From Zingiber officinale (taxonomy: Eukaryota > Streptophyta > Magnoliopsida > Zingiberales > Zingiberaceae): a stretch of 64,000 nucleotides of DNA. The position numbers and the translations under genes are program-made. Shown here one piece after another: positions 1 to 10,410 of this stretch. Location of the stretch: NCBI RefSeq assembly GCF_018446385.1, contig NC_056005.1, positions 94,144,984-94,208,983 on the forward strand. Reading direction: 5' to 3'. The notes under the pieces were generated by a model. The model was not told where the DNA came from and made no database searches. It saw nothing but the letters and a program-made list of their open reading frames with translations. How positions within the stretch are numbered: the stretch's first letter is position 1; every line of letters starts with the position of its first letter.

Positions 1-238
1 ATACCCAAGAAAGCTGAGTGCCTCGCCAACGACCTGGAAGTCATTCTTTAAAATAGATATTTAATCAACTTTTGTAATATGGTTTAACTTCTGATGAACA
101 CATGTGTTGAACTTGGATTAATAATGTTAAGTTTCATTTGTAATCCAAGTTTAACTTCTGAAAAGCACATGGGTTGCTAGGAAAAGTTCTGTGCTTGCAC
201 AAATTTTTGTACGGGGGAATTCCGAGTAGCACCCAACA
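1..238 (+). mobile_element. End of an LTR related to the element-A family, opposite orientation to the other copies
   Basis: The last ~70 bases, ending in CCGAGTAGCACCCAACA, match the reverse complement of the start of the LTRs at 1236, 10411 and 17525, including the GTACAAAAATTTTGTAC-like palindrome in degraded form. The block therefore runs opposite to them. No tRNA primer site follows position 238; the sequence returns directly to the integrase region of element B. It is either a solo LTR or the 3' LTR of an element lying to the left. The left boundary and target duplication are outside the window. Confidence 0.65.
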
Positions 239-1235
239 GGTTAAGTGTTAAAATGGTTGTCTCTAGAGTATGCCCCCAGAAAGAAGTAGAAAGTTCTGTT
301 TGACTCATCATCAATCATACCATATCTAATAAAATATGATTCCTTCTTTCTAACACACTATTCCATTGGGGTGTTCCAGATGGAGTAAGTTGAGATATGA
401 TTCGACACTCAACAAGATGGTGATGAAACTCTTGGCTAAAGTATTCCCCACCTTGATCTGATCCAAACATCTTAATATGCTTACCAAGTTAATTTTGTAT
501 TTCATTCTTGAATTCTTTAAATTTTTCAAGGATTTTGACTTGTGTCTCATTAGATACATATAGTCGTACCTATTGATATCATCAGTAAAAGTAATAAAGT
601 AATGATAGCCTCCTTTAGCTGTTATTCTAAAAGGACCGCATACATCAGTATGTATGAGCCCTAACAAGTCATTAGATTTTTTGTTGTGTCCACTAAATAG
701 AGTCTTTGTCATATTTCCTTGTAGATAAGATTCACATATCTCATATAATTCAAAATCAAATGAGTCCAAAAGTCCATCCTTATGGAGTTGTGAAATGTGA
801 TTCTCATTTATGTGACCCAAGCAACAATGCCAAAGGCATGTTTGGTGCAAACCATTAGATTTGAACCATTTTCTATTTATGTTATAGATTGGATTTTTAA
901 AATCTAGAACATATAGTCCATTCATAAGAAGTGCACTATAATAGAACACGTCATTTAAATAAACAGAACAATATTTATTTTTTATTACAAATGAAAACCC
1001 CTTCTTGCCTAAATAAGAATAGAGATAATGTTCTTGGTTAAAGCAGACACATAAAAGCACTCTTCTAGTTCTAAAATAAGCCCAGTAGACAAAGATAAGG
1101 AATATGCTCCTACAGCAACAACAACAACTCTTGCACCATTGCCTACTCGTAGGTCCACTTCGCCCTTTGTCAATGATCTAGTCTTTTAAAGGCCTATACA
1201 TTAGTACAAATATGAGATGCACAACCGGTATCTAA
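239..1235 (-). pseudogene. Ty1/copia element B: broken protease, GAG-pre-integrase and integrase
   Basis: Read on the minus strand, this is the middle of a copia polyprotein. The protease motif LDTGCAS lies at 1234-1214. A GAG-pre-integrase zinc region (LWHCCLGHINENHISQLH) and the integrase core start (LIHTDVCGPFR, YFITFTDDINRYDYMYLMR) lie in an open stretch at 350-1060. Stops and frameshifts interrupt the rest, for example after the TPQWN-like motif near 350, so it cannot make a working Pol. The frame continues to about 244 and is then cut by the LTR at 1-238. Gag of the same element lies on the far side of the solo LTR, at 3640-4527. Family-level assignment to copia is firm; the lineage is not. 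Confidence 0.85.
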
Positions 1236-3644
1236 TGTTGGTTGCTACTCGGAAAATCTATAGGTTCCACTGTACAAAAATTTTGTACAAAGGTCTGAAC
1301 CTTTTCCTAGCTACCATGTGTTCTTTTAAATTAAATTTTGGATCGCCTGCGGAACTTAACACGTTTGATCCAAAACTTAATCTATTTGTTCTTTTAGGTT
1401 TTGACTTGGATCTCCTGCGAAACTTAACACGTTCGACCCAAGTCTCCTTAAGTTATTAATTCCATTAAATATTAATTTCCATAATTGGTTCCCAGTACTG
1501 ATATGGCGAGGCACATGGCCTTCTTGGATATGGGAGCAACCACCACCGACTAGACAAAACCTTTTATAGAAATCTAATATTTAATTTCCTAAAATAACTT
1601 TAGGTTAACCAAAGAGAACAATCAAATCACAAGGAAAAGAAAAAAACAAAAGAACACAACATCGAAAAACATATTCGAAATTCTAGAACGTAAGCCTCTT
1701 GTATTTAGTATTATTTCCATAAATAACTAGCATGATGCGGAAAGAAAAATTACTAGTTATACCTTGTAGAAAAACCTCTTGATCTTCTACCGTATTCCTC
1801 TTCTAACCTCGGACGTTGTGTGGGCAACGATCTTCCGAGATGAGAAACCACCAAGCACCTTCTTCTCCTCCTAGCTAGGTTCGGCCAAAACAAGAAAGCT
1901 TCACCAAGGAAGAAGAAAAACACCAACCAAGCTCTAAGAGATGCAAGCTTCCTCTCCTTCTTCTTCTTCTTCTCCAAGTAGTATCCGGCCTCCACAAGAG
2001 CTCCAAGCAATAGAAAGTTTCGGCCACCACAATGAGGAAGAAGAGAAGAGATGATGACCGGCCACAACACCAAGGAAAAGAGGGAGAGAAAATAATAGAG
2101 ATTGTGTTTCATGAAGGCACCCTCACCCCTTCTTTTATATTCCTTGGCCTAGGCAAATTAGGAAATTTAATTACAATAAAATTTCCTCAATTTCCTTGAC
2201 ATGATTTAATTGAGAAAAAAAAATAAAATTTCCCAAATAAACCTACATTGGTACATCATTGGAGAACAAATTGGACAAGTTTCAATCAACAATTAAAACT
2301 TCCTAATTTCTTTTCGGAAATTTTAAAAAATAAAATTTCTCTTTAAAAATCTCTTCATGGTTGATAAAAGGAAATTTCTATAATTTTAATTTTATCAACA
2401 TGTGAATAATTTTAAAGAGAAAATAAAATATCTCACCAATCTACAAATAAGGAAAGAGATCTAATCTCTTTCTTTAATCTTTTGTAGATCTTTTATAAGA
2501 GAGATATTTTAATTTAAATTCTCTTTAATAAATTATTTCTTCCACATAATAAAAACTAAAATTAAAATCCCTTTTTAATTTAATTTGGCCGGCCCTACTA
2601 GCTTGGGTTCAAGCTAGGGCCGGCCACCCAATCTTATACCTAGGTCGGCCCTAGCTTGTTTCCCAAGCTAGCTTGGCCGGCCCCTATTGGGTGGGTATAG
2701 AAGGTGGGTATAGGTGGGTATAGAACTCTACAAATAAGAGGCTACGATAGGGACCGAGAGGAGGAATTGGTTTTGGTCTCCCGATAAAATTAAGCATCTC
2801 GTGTTCGCCCCGAACACACAACTTAATTTTATCAATGATAATTCATTCCACTAGAGAACTATCATTGAACTACCGCACCAATCCCAAATTACATTTTTGG
2901 GCTCCTTCTTATTATGAGCGTGTTAGTTTCCCTGTGTTTAAGATATCGAATGTCCACTAATTAAGTGAGTTACTAACAACTCATTTAATTAATATCTAAG
3001 TCCAAGAGTAGTACCACTCAACCTTATTATCATGTCGGACTAAGTCCACCTGCAGGGTTTAACATGACAATCTTTATGAGCTCCTCTTGAGGACATTATC
3101 AACCTAGTATCTCTAGGACACAGTTTCCTTCTATAATCAACAACACACACTATAAGTGATACCATTTCCCAACTTATCGGGTTTATTGATTCATCGAACT
3201 AAATCTCACCCATTGATAAATTAAAGAAATAAATATCAAACATATGTGCTTGTTATTATATTAGGATTAAGAGCACACACTTCCATAATAACTGAGGTCT
3301 TTGTTCCTTTATAAAGTCAGTATAAAAGAAACGACCTCTAATGGTCCTACTCAATACACTCTAAGTGTACTAGTGTAATTATATAGTCAAGATAAACTAA
3401 TACCTAATTACACTACGACCTTCTAATGGTTTGTTCCTTTCCATTTTAGTCGTGAGCTACTGTTTATAATTTATAAGGTACTGATAACATCATCTTCTGC
3501 ATGTGACACCACATACTATGTTATCTACAATATAAATTATATGAACAACTACAAACAAATGTAGACAATTTGACCAAATGTGATTCTTTATTCATAATGA
3601 ATGTTTACAAAGCTTAGGCTTTCAGTATACACTCCAACATCTAA
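1231..3644 (-). mobile_element. Solo LTR of the element-A family (1236-3639) with 5-bp TSD TCTAA
   Basis: The block begins TGTTGGTTGCTACTCGG and ends ACTCCAACA. It aligns along its length with the two LTRs of element A, but is clearly more diverged and shorter (2404 versus about 2585 bp). Identical TCTAA pentamers flank it at 1231-1235 and 3640-3644. No internal region accompanies it, so it is a solo LTR left by LTR-LTR recombination. In minus orientation a TATA-like ATATAAAAG lies near 2133-2141. The open frames inside it (for example 1753-2112) look incidental. It interrupts element B at its protease codons. Confidence 0.9.
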
Positions 3645-4527
3645 TACCCAACGAAATAGATAAATTGACTTCTATAACATATATACCTGAGGCAGAAGTC
3701 TCACTTCTTTTCTTTTTAACTTCCTTCAGGTATAATTTACATTTCCTCTTCTAGCGTCTAATCTCACCATAGTGGAAGCAGGTTCCTTCCTTAGTCACCC
3801 CGCCTTTAGGTTTTAATGCATGAGTTTTAGGTTTCCATTTGGCTTGAGTCTTATCCTTACCTTTAGACCACCGTTTGCCTTTGCCCTTTTGCACCATCAG
3901 TATGTTATTAGGCTTTGCCTTCTTAAGGTTGAGTTAAGCAATTCTCAACATGCTTAACATCTCAGGCAACGACTTGTTAATTTCATTTGTGTTATAGTTC
4001 ATGACGAACTGACTGTAGCCTTTTAGCAATGATTGCAAAATAAAGTCAGTGACCAATTATTGACCCAATGGAAATCATAATTGTTGTAGGTTCTCTACAT
4101 ACCCAATCATTTTGAGTACATATGATCCTATGAGACTGCCTTCTTGCATCTTGCATTGAAATAGAGCCTTAGAGATCTCAAATCTCTCATGCCTTGCTTA
4201 TATTTGATATAGTTGTCTAAGATGTTCAGCCATATCATAAGCATCCATGTTCTCATGTTGATTTTGAAGCTCAGAGTTTATGGTGGCAAGAATAAGACAT
4301 GATACATCTAATGCATCATCTTGATGCTTCTTATAAATATCCTTATTAGCTCTAGTGGCAGTAGTGGGGGATGTTTCAGGAATGGACTGCTCTAGGATGT
4401 ATAGTTTTCTTTTTTGCTTGAAAACTATTCTCAAGTTTCTATACTAGTTTAAGAAATTAGCTCTATTAAGCTTGTCCTTATCAAGGATAAATCGTAGATA
4501 GAGTGTATTCGATGTATTTGATGACAT
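3640..4527 (-). pseudogene. Ty1/copia element B gag (decayed) and start of protease
   Basis: The minus-strand frame starts at ATG 4527-4525. The best-preserved segment (4198-4434) carries a typical copia Gag sequence (VFKQKRKLYILEQSIPE, then DDALDVSCLILATINSELQ and QHENMDAYDMAEHLRQLY). Further left come a lysine-rich stretch and a degraded zinc knuckle beginning CFHYGE near 3760. The frame then runs toward the protease aspartate, where the solo LTR at 1236-3639 splits it. Several in-frame stops show that it is dead. Its order relative to the PBS at 7221 and the integrase at 350-1060 fits one minus-strand element. Confidence 0.85.
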
Positions 4528-4920
4528 GGTGATCTACAACAATAAAATACAGAAATAAGTATCATATTAATATCATTTAATTAGGCCTTCAATTAAATGA
4601 TTCCCCCATTGAATTGTAAATCTTGGTTGGAGCAAGTCATGGATGTGGTTTTACCCACACTACTAACTCCAAATCCAATCGCAATAACATTCATGTGGGA
4701 CAAGATCCATATTATACCTTATCTTGAGTTAGCTTTGGCTAATCGCTCAAGACTTGTATAAGTTAGATAGGTAATCGTCTTATGGTTTTTACTAAATATA
4801 GATTCACTATTTAAGTACATATTATATATTTGATTGTCTTAAACTCATTTACTGAATGTCCGCAATACAATTCATAGCATGAGAGAAATTATGATTAGAT
4901 CACAACTAGTTATTATTTCT
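4528..4920 (-). mobile_element. Element B untranslated leader, proximal part
   Basis: This is non-coding sequence just upstream (minus strand) of the element B gag ATG. It is AT-rich with no reading frame of note. By position it is the part of the 5' leader between gag and the inserted LTR-like block at about 4920-6546. The exact junction with that block is unresolved. Confidence 0.5.
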
Positions 4921-6546
4921 ACATGTGAAATTATGAACGTATTGGAATTTTCCTAGTCATCAAATTGATGCATTCGGACATAGTCAATTCTATAAGAATA
5001 GCACGAGTTATAGTCCTTGATTCACCAAGCAATTGTTTTCTCACTGGATGGAGGCATTGGGATGTCGAGAGTTAAACGTAGATGCTAGTTATGGTAACTA
5101 GTTCATTGGAGTGACTCGCTATAAGACTTCATATAATTATCTATATATATAGATATGTTTGTGAAGCTCTTACTATAGCTCGAGTGCAAGTTTCCTTCGA
5201 CATGAGGTATACAAGTCATCTTAGTCATGGAGACTTATACTTTGATATCTTAAGCAAGCACCTCTTTGAGGTGTAGACCCGGGATGATTAGGTATAAGTT
5301 GAAATGTCCAAAGATGTTTGGATAACTCATAAAAGATTCACCACTTCTTGCGAGGAGATATATACCCTATAGCCCTATAGCCACTCGTTAGGATTATTAC
5401 TCAAAGTCTTTGGCCAAAGCATCACATGTTAAGAGTATGAGACTCTTGTACACATGTACGAATAATTTGAATTCGTAGAATGAGAAAGTATTACTTGGGC
5501 CAGGTGTGACGTAGTCAGTCTAGTGGGGACAAACACATAGACCATGTCTTAAACCAAGTGGGTATAAGACGAGTGAAAGGAACAATGCACTACTCACTGT
5601 AGTTGCTGAAGAGTTTAGAATTTCTAAGATCAACTATGATTTTCTAACTAATTGGGGGTCATGATGTACTACTAGGTGTCACTCATGATCGTTCTATAAA
5701 TAAGTAGTTAATTATGGATGGCCAAGATAAATCGAGAACCTATTGGGTCACATGCACTAACAAGTCTCTAAAAGACGTAAAACAAGTTAAAGAATAAGAT
5801 TCTTAGGTCAAGAGATAAATGTTTGGTTGGACCATATAAAAAAATATAGAAATATTTGTCATAATGGAAACATGGATGTGTTACATCTCTTATGGTAGAG
5901 TTGAACCATATTTGGTTTAATGATGAATTAGTCATGAACCAACTTGGTTTAGTTATAAACCAAATCAAATGGTTAATGGACTAATTTTTAGTTAAAGGAT
6001 AATGAGTTGGATTTGAGCTTTCTAATCCAACTCATTAAAGAGGACTATATACAGATGTAATTGGGAGAGAATTAGATACAAGTTTCATTATTTGATTGAT
6101 TATCTTTTGGAAACTCAATCCTTCTCTCCCTCTCCTCTCTCTCTCCCTCTTGTTGTCGTGACCACCACAAGGGAGAAAAACTCTCCCTTGTGTGCTTCCT
6201 TCTTCTTTCTCTTGATCCCTCTTCTTCGCTCATGGCTAGTAACTTCCGAAGGAGAAACTTATACTTAAGGAGTTGTCTTAAGGATCTTAGTGTGGATACG
6301 AATAGAGGCGAGGTTCGACAACGTCGCTACAGTTGATGCCCTTCTCGTTACAGGTCATCCGTAAGGTATACCTAACGTAAATTTACTTCTCATAAAATTT
6401 TAATTATGTGATCATTTTTGGCATGTTGTATCCTTGTATGTGCGTGATGTGTATGATGTAATAATTAAGAATCATTATTTTATTTTTTACTGCGTATATT
6501 TATGAAATGTGTTCTAGCACGCACCCAGATCGGGCATATCCCAACA
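4920..6546 (+). mobile_element. LTR-like insertion in element B leader, plus orientation, left end unresolved
   Basis: The right end, GGGCATATCCCAACA at 6546, is a typical plant LTR terminus, and the element B leader resumes after it. In plus orientation a TATA-like TATATA at about 6048-6053 is followed by a pyrimidine-rich leader (CTCTCCCTCTCCTCTCTC near 6125) and a T-rich 3' part, as in an LTR with U3-R-U5 order. No coding domains were seen. The left edge lies somewhere between about 4780 and 4925. I could not find a TSD matching TCTCT after the right end, so solo LTR is the best guess, not a certainty. Confidence 0.5.
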
Positions 6547-7234
6547 TCTCTAAGTTCTCAATATAATTGAGGTAACTTAGTTAAATCACATCCAAAGTCC
6601 AATAGTCGGACAACACAATTATCTTGTCATACTCTACCAAGATAAATCAAGTCACTTTTCTTTAGCAAAACTTGACTACAATTGATCGAGGTAGGAGTGA
6701 GTACCGAACTTTGGTAGGCATATTAAAAGGACCTCATTACAATTAAACTACACATGTATCACATACAATCATAGCATAACATGACATACATCAACATATA
6801 TGCTCAATAGAACATGACATGATTATGGCCCCATCTATTGTGATATCCTCAAGCCAATGAGAAGATCTAAAGGTCAACGTAGGTAAAAACATCTTCTCTA
6901 AGTGCTTCCTTGGTCATCATATGTTGTTGTCCTTCTCCCTTTTCACCATCGTCTAGTAGATTAGCTCTTTTAAAATTTGTACATTATAAAATCTAAAGAA
7001 ACCTCGAATTACATTCGAGGGTACTCTAAATTTACAACAGGAATAAAAAGATGAAAGACATGACACGCAGACCGTATTATGAATTACAACATAGACACAC
7101 ACACAATCACCCAATCATATTGGGATACGAGCCATAACCATGCACCATGGCATGTTAAACACATATTCTTCTATATTACATATAAAACAGAACTAAAATG
7201 ATGCATACACATTCGCAGGTGGCTCTGATGTCAC
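6547..7234 (-). mobile_element. Element B leader, distal part, ending at the primer binding site
   Basis: This non-coding stretch on the 5' side of element B ends at GGCTCTGATGTCA (7221-7233). That is the reverse complement of an initiator-Met tRNA primer site (usual TGGTATCAGAGCC) with two changes. One base separates it from the LTR that starts TGTAGGGATC at 7235. I see no gene here. Confidence 0.7.
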
Positions 7235-8942
7235 TGTAGGGATCTTATGCATAAAATAACATGTAATGCAACGAAAAAAGGATCCTTCCAGAGATCCTTA
7301 TGAATACTGTATACTACATTTTCCTATTCTACCAGATAGAATAGTTACTTTTATTGCGTGAACCGGTACTCCAGACAACAACTTTGATGGATGTAGATCT
7401 CAGCATGATTAGCACGTCCGTGCCTTTACAATATCCACACAAACACATTCTCCGTCCGTATCATGAACTCACGACTTGAAACAACATTTGTTGTGCTAGC
7501 AACTACACAAGGTTGTTTTTGGCCAAGAGAAGAAGAGGAAGAAGAGCAAAAATCAAGAAGATCACCAACACCCAACAGGTTACTTCACCTATATAAGGTT
7601 ACTTCACAAAAGGATTACTTTACCAAAAGGGTTACTTCACCAAAGTTACTTTACTAAAAAGGTTACTTCACCAAAAGGTTACTTTACCAAAAAGGTTACT
7701 TCACCTAAAGGTCACTTTTACAAATGGCTTTTGTATTTATCTAATGAATACAAAAAGTTTTTATCTCTTGATCTTGATCTTCCTTTTGATTAATGATGTA
7801 TTAATCTCTATTAATATTCATTAATCTTAATGGGTTAGATTTATTATATTAGATTAACTATTGATATAATAAGTTATTAACTTATTACTCAATGAATTTA
7901 ATCTGAATTCATTTGAGTCTAATTCAATGTGTTTAATTTGAATTAGACTTAACCCTATAAATCATCTTCAAATCAATATGTTCTTTGTGTGTGATCCAAT
8001 AGGCTCTCATAACATTGGCAATCTATCTAAAACCATTTTAGATACATAGACAATGGGTGGCATCTAACAATACATCATTTCTATCCAAGTAACGAGAATG
8101 CCAAGATCTGACATAACATTTCCGTGTCTATTACCTTATATGCCTCAATCATTCTATTCTTGATCAATGAGACATAGACTGTGTCATCCTCTTATCAATC
8201 TTTGTGTTTCTTGATCTCTAAGTAGACACACTCAATCAAATAAGCTCAATATCGCATATTGACTCATTTGAGCATGACTATGCATTCTTGTGTCCTACTA
8301 ATTAAGGGGTCCACAGATATCGCTTCCGTCATATAGAAGAGATAGATCTCATCTACATCACTCACATCCCTCTGCATAACTTATTGCATATCTAGTGATC
8401 AACTTTATAATCCGCCTTATTACAAGTGGCGTTTGCCGATACCATAGTACAAAACTCCTTATGTAGAGGACTATAGTAACTTCTGATCTAAAGATTATTC
8501 ATACTAATGGTCACTATAAGAATGTTTATGAAACTCATATAATGATCTATGAAACATTCTCATGGCGGGTCATTCAGTATATATTTTCTAATATATACTC
8601 ATGTGTCAACCTGATATCTCATATCCATGAGTTATAAAATTAAGTCATCCATTGACCTACATACTAGTCTCAATGCATTAATATTATCCTTATATATTAA
8701 TGCTTGACTAGGAATAGTTTAGAGTAGCATTATATATATATCTACAATATCCCACAATCAATTCAACCAATTGATATGTTATAAACTATAATCTACTACC
8801 CTAGGATATTATTATACTTATTCATTCGACACTGAATAAAAGTAAATATAATAACTAACTTTAACTTTTATTAATTAATAAATATGACACAAAAATGTCT
8901 TTGTTAATCATCTCATAATTTGTACTATGGATAATACTAACA
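7235..8942 (-). mobile_element. 5' LTR of element B
   Basis: The LTR begins TGTAGGGATC directly beside the primer site and ends near ATACTAACA, two bases before the TSD of the next insertion. It keeps the TG...CA rule over about 1.7 kb. The matching 3' LTR is not in the window, so the right boundary rests on the terminal dinucleotide and on the change of sequence character. It contains a short tandem repeat near 7575-7720 and otherwise no gene. Confidence 0.65.
7575..7720 (+). repeat. Short tandem repeat of a GGTTACTTCACCAAAA-like unit
   Basis: About eight imperfect copies of an 18-20 base unit (GGTTACTTCACC(A)AAA and variants with TTACTTTACCAAAA) run head to tail inside the 5' LTR of element B. 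Confidence 0.8.
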
Positions 8943-9409
8943 TTTGTTAGGTCACTCCGAAGCTAGGGGTGAATAGCTCATCTTGCTCTCTTACTTGCTT
9001 AGTCGATGTTGATTTTACAACGGATAAACTCAAAGCAAGCTCTCAATACTAACAAGTAAGATTTACTTAGTATCCACCTCAAGATGAGATGAATAATCCA
9101 AGGATCCATGCCCAGCACACTCTCTACTATAAAATACACTCATTCTCGAAAAAATCCGGAGGTGGAGAAACCTCTACAACTCAAGAACAAGAAATACAAC
9201 TCAAAACAAGAAGTAAATACACAAGTATAAATGAAAAACCTTCTTGCTTGATCTCTTGTTGCTTGTGAATGCCTCTTGTAAGATTGGAAGTGCAGCAACA
9301 CTTCAACCCTAAGCTTCCAAGAACTAGCAGAGAAGATGGAATAAAGAGTTGTTATCGTTTAAACTTGTCATCGCCTTTGTATCTGTGCTTTTGGGGCTTC
9401 CAATCAATT

Positions 9410-9840
9410 AGATCTACTCTCAATCGATTGTCATATCAAATCTAGTCACCATAACCTGGCAACGGTCATATCTCAATCGATTGACCAATATATTGGGGAG
9501 GCTTCAATTGATCAACTGATCAATTCAAAGTACCTCTGTACTCTCGTAGAAGACCCAGAATCGATTGACCAATCGATTTCGATTGCCTTGCATCATCGTG
9601 AGAGAAACTTCCCCATTCGATCAATTGATTTATTGGAAATGCCTGAATCGATTGACCAATCGATTCAGGGCTTTTATGTTTCATGATAAACAACTATGAA
9701 TCAACCATCTAATCAATTGGTGTATCCCCAATTGATCAGCTGATCGATTGAGCTATCTTTGCTCATAGCACTCTCCCAATCGATCGATCGATTGAGGCCT
9801 GGTTCAATTAATCACCTGATCGATTAACTGACCCTAACTT
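9410..9840. repeat. Cluster of inverted AATCGATTG motifs
   Basis: Roughly ten copies of AATCGATTG or close variants occur in about 430 bases, many in pairs that form hairpins. The clearest, at 9642-9669, has a perfect 12-bp stem (CCTGAATCGATT / AATCGATTCAGG) around a four-base loop. Confidence 0.8.
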
Positions 9841-9879
9841 GTTAAACTCAAGTCTAGGATTCTCTTGCCTAACATCTGA

Positions 9880-10400
9880 TCAACCATGACCTGTTGGAAC
9901 TTTCTTGTGCCTAGCATCCGGTCAACCTTGACCTGCTTGGACTTCGTCACTAAGTGTTCGATCAATCCTTTGACCCACTTGGACTTTCTTCCTCATGCTA
10001 AATGTCTGGTCAACCTTGGCCCACTTGGACTTGTCATCTCATACCAAGTGTCTGGCTCTTCATGACCCACTTGGACTTCCGAACACCAAATATCTGGCCA
10101 ACCTTGATCCACCTAGATTTCCACATGCCTAGCTTCACTCACCAGGACTTCCGTCTGCCTAGCTTTTCTTACTAGGACTTTCATCTGCCTAGCTTTACTT
10201 ACTAGAACTTTCCAACTGCCTGACTTCACTCACCAAGACTTCCCATTACCTAGCTTCACTCACTAGGATTTTTCACTTGGCTTCACTTACTAGAATTTTC
10301 CTTCTGCCCGGCTTCACTCACCGGAACTCCCCACACCAAGTGTCTAATCCTCCATGATCCACTTGGATTTTCATCTTTTTTCAACCTTCCCGTTGGGCTT
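9880..10400. repeat. Degenerate tandem units around CTAGCTTCACTCACTAGGACTT
   Basis: Phrases such as GTCAACCTTGACC..CTTGGACTT and GCCTAGCTTCACTCACCAGG recur every 30-60 bases with many substitutions, up to the insertion point of element A. Confidence 0.65.
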
Positions 10401-10410
10401 GTCCTTGCCT

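Noticed and set aside
4882..4930. TGTGAAATTATG at 4924 as the exact left end of the LTR-like block
   Set aside because: The preceding pentamer does not match the TCTCT after 6546, so no TSD supports it.
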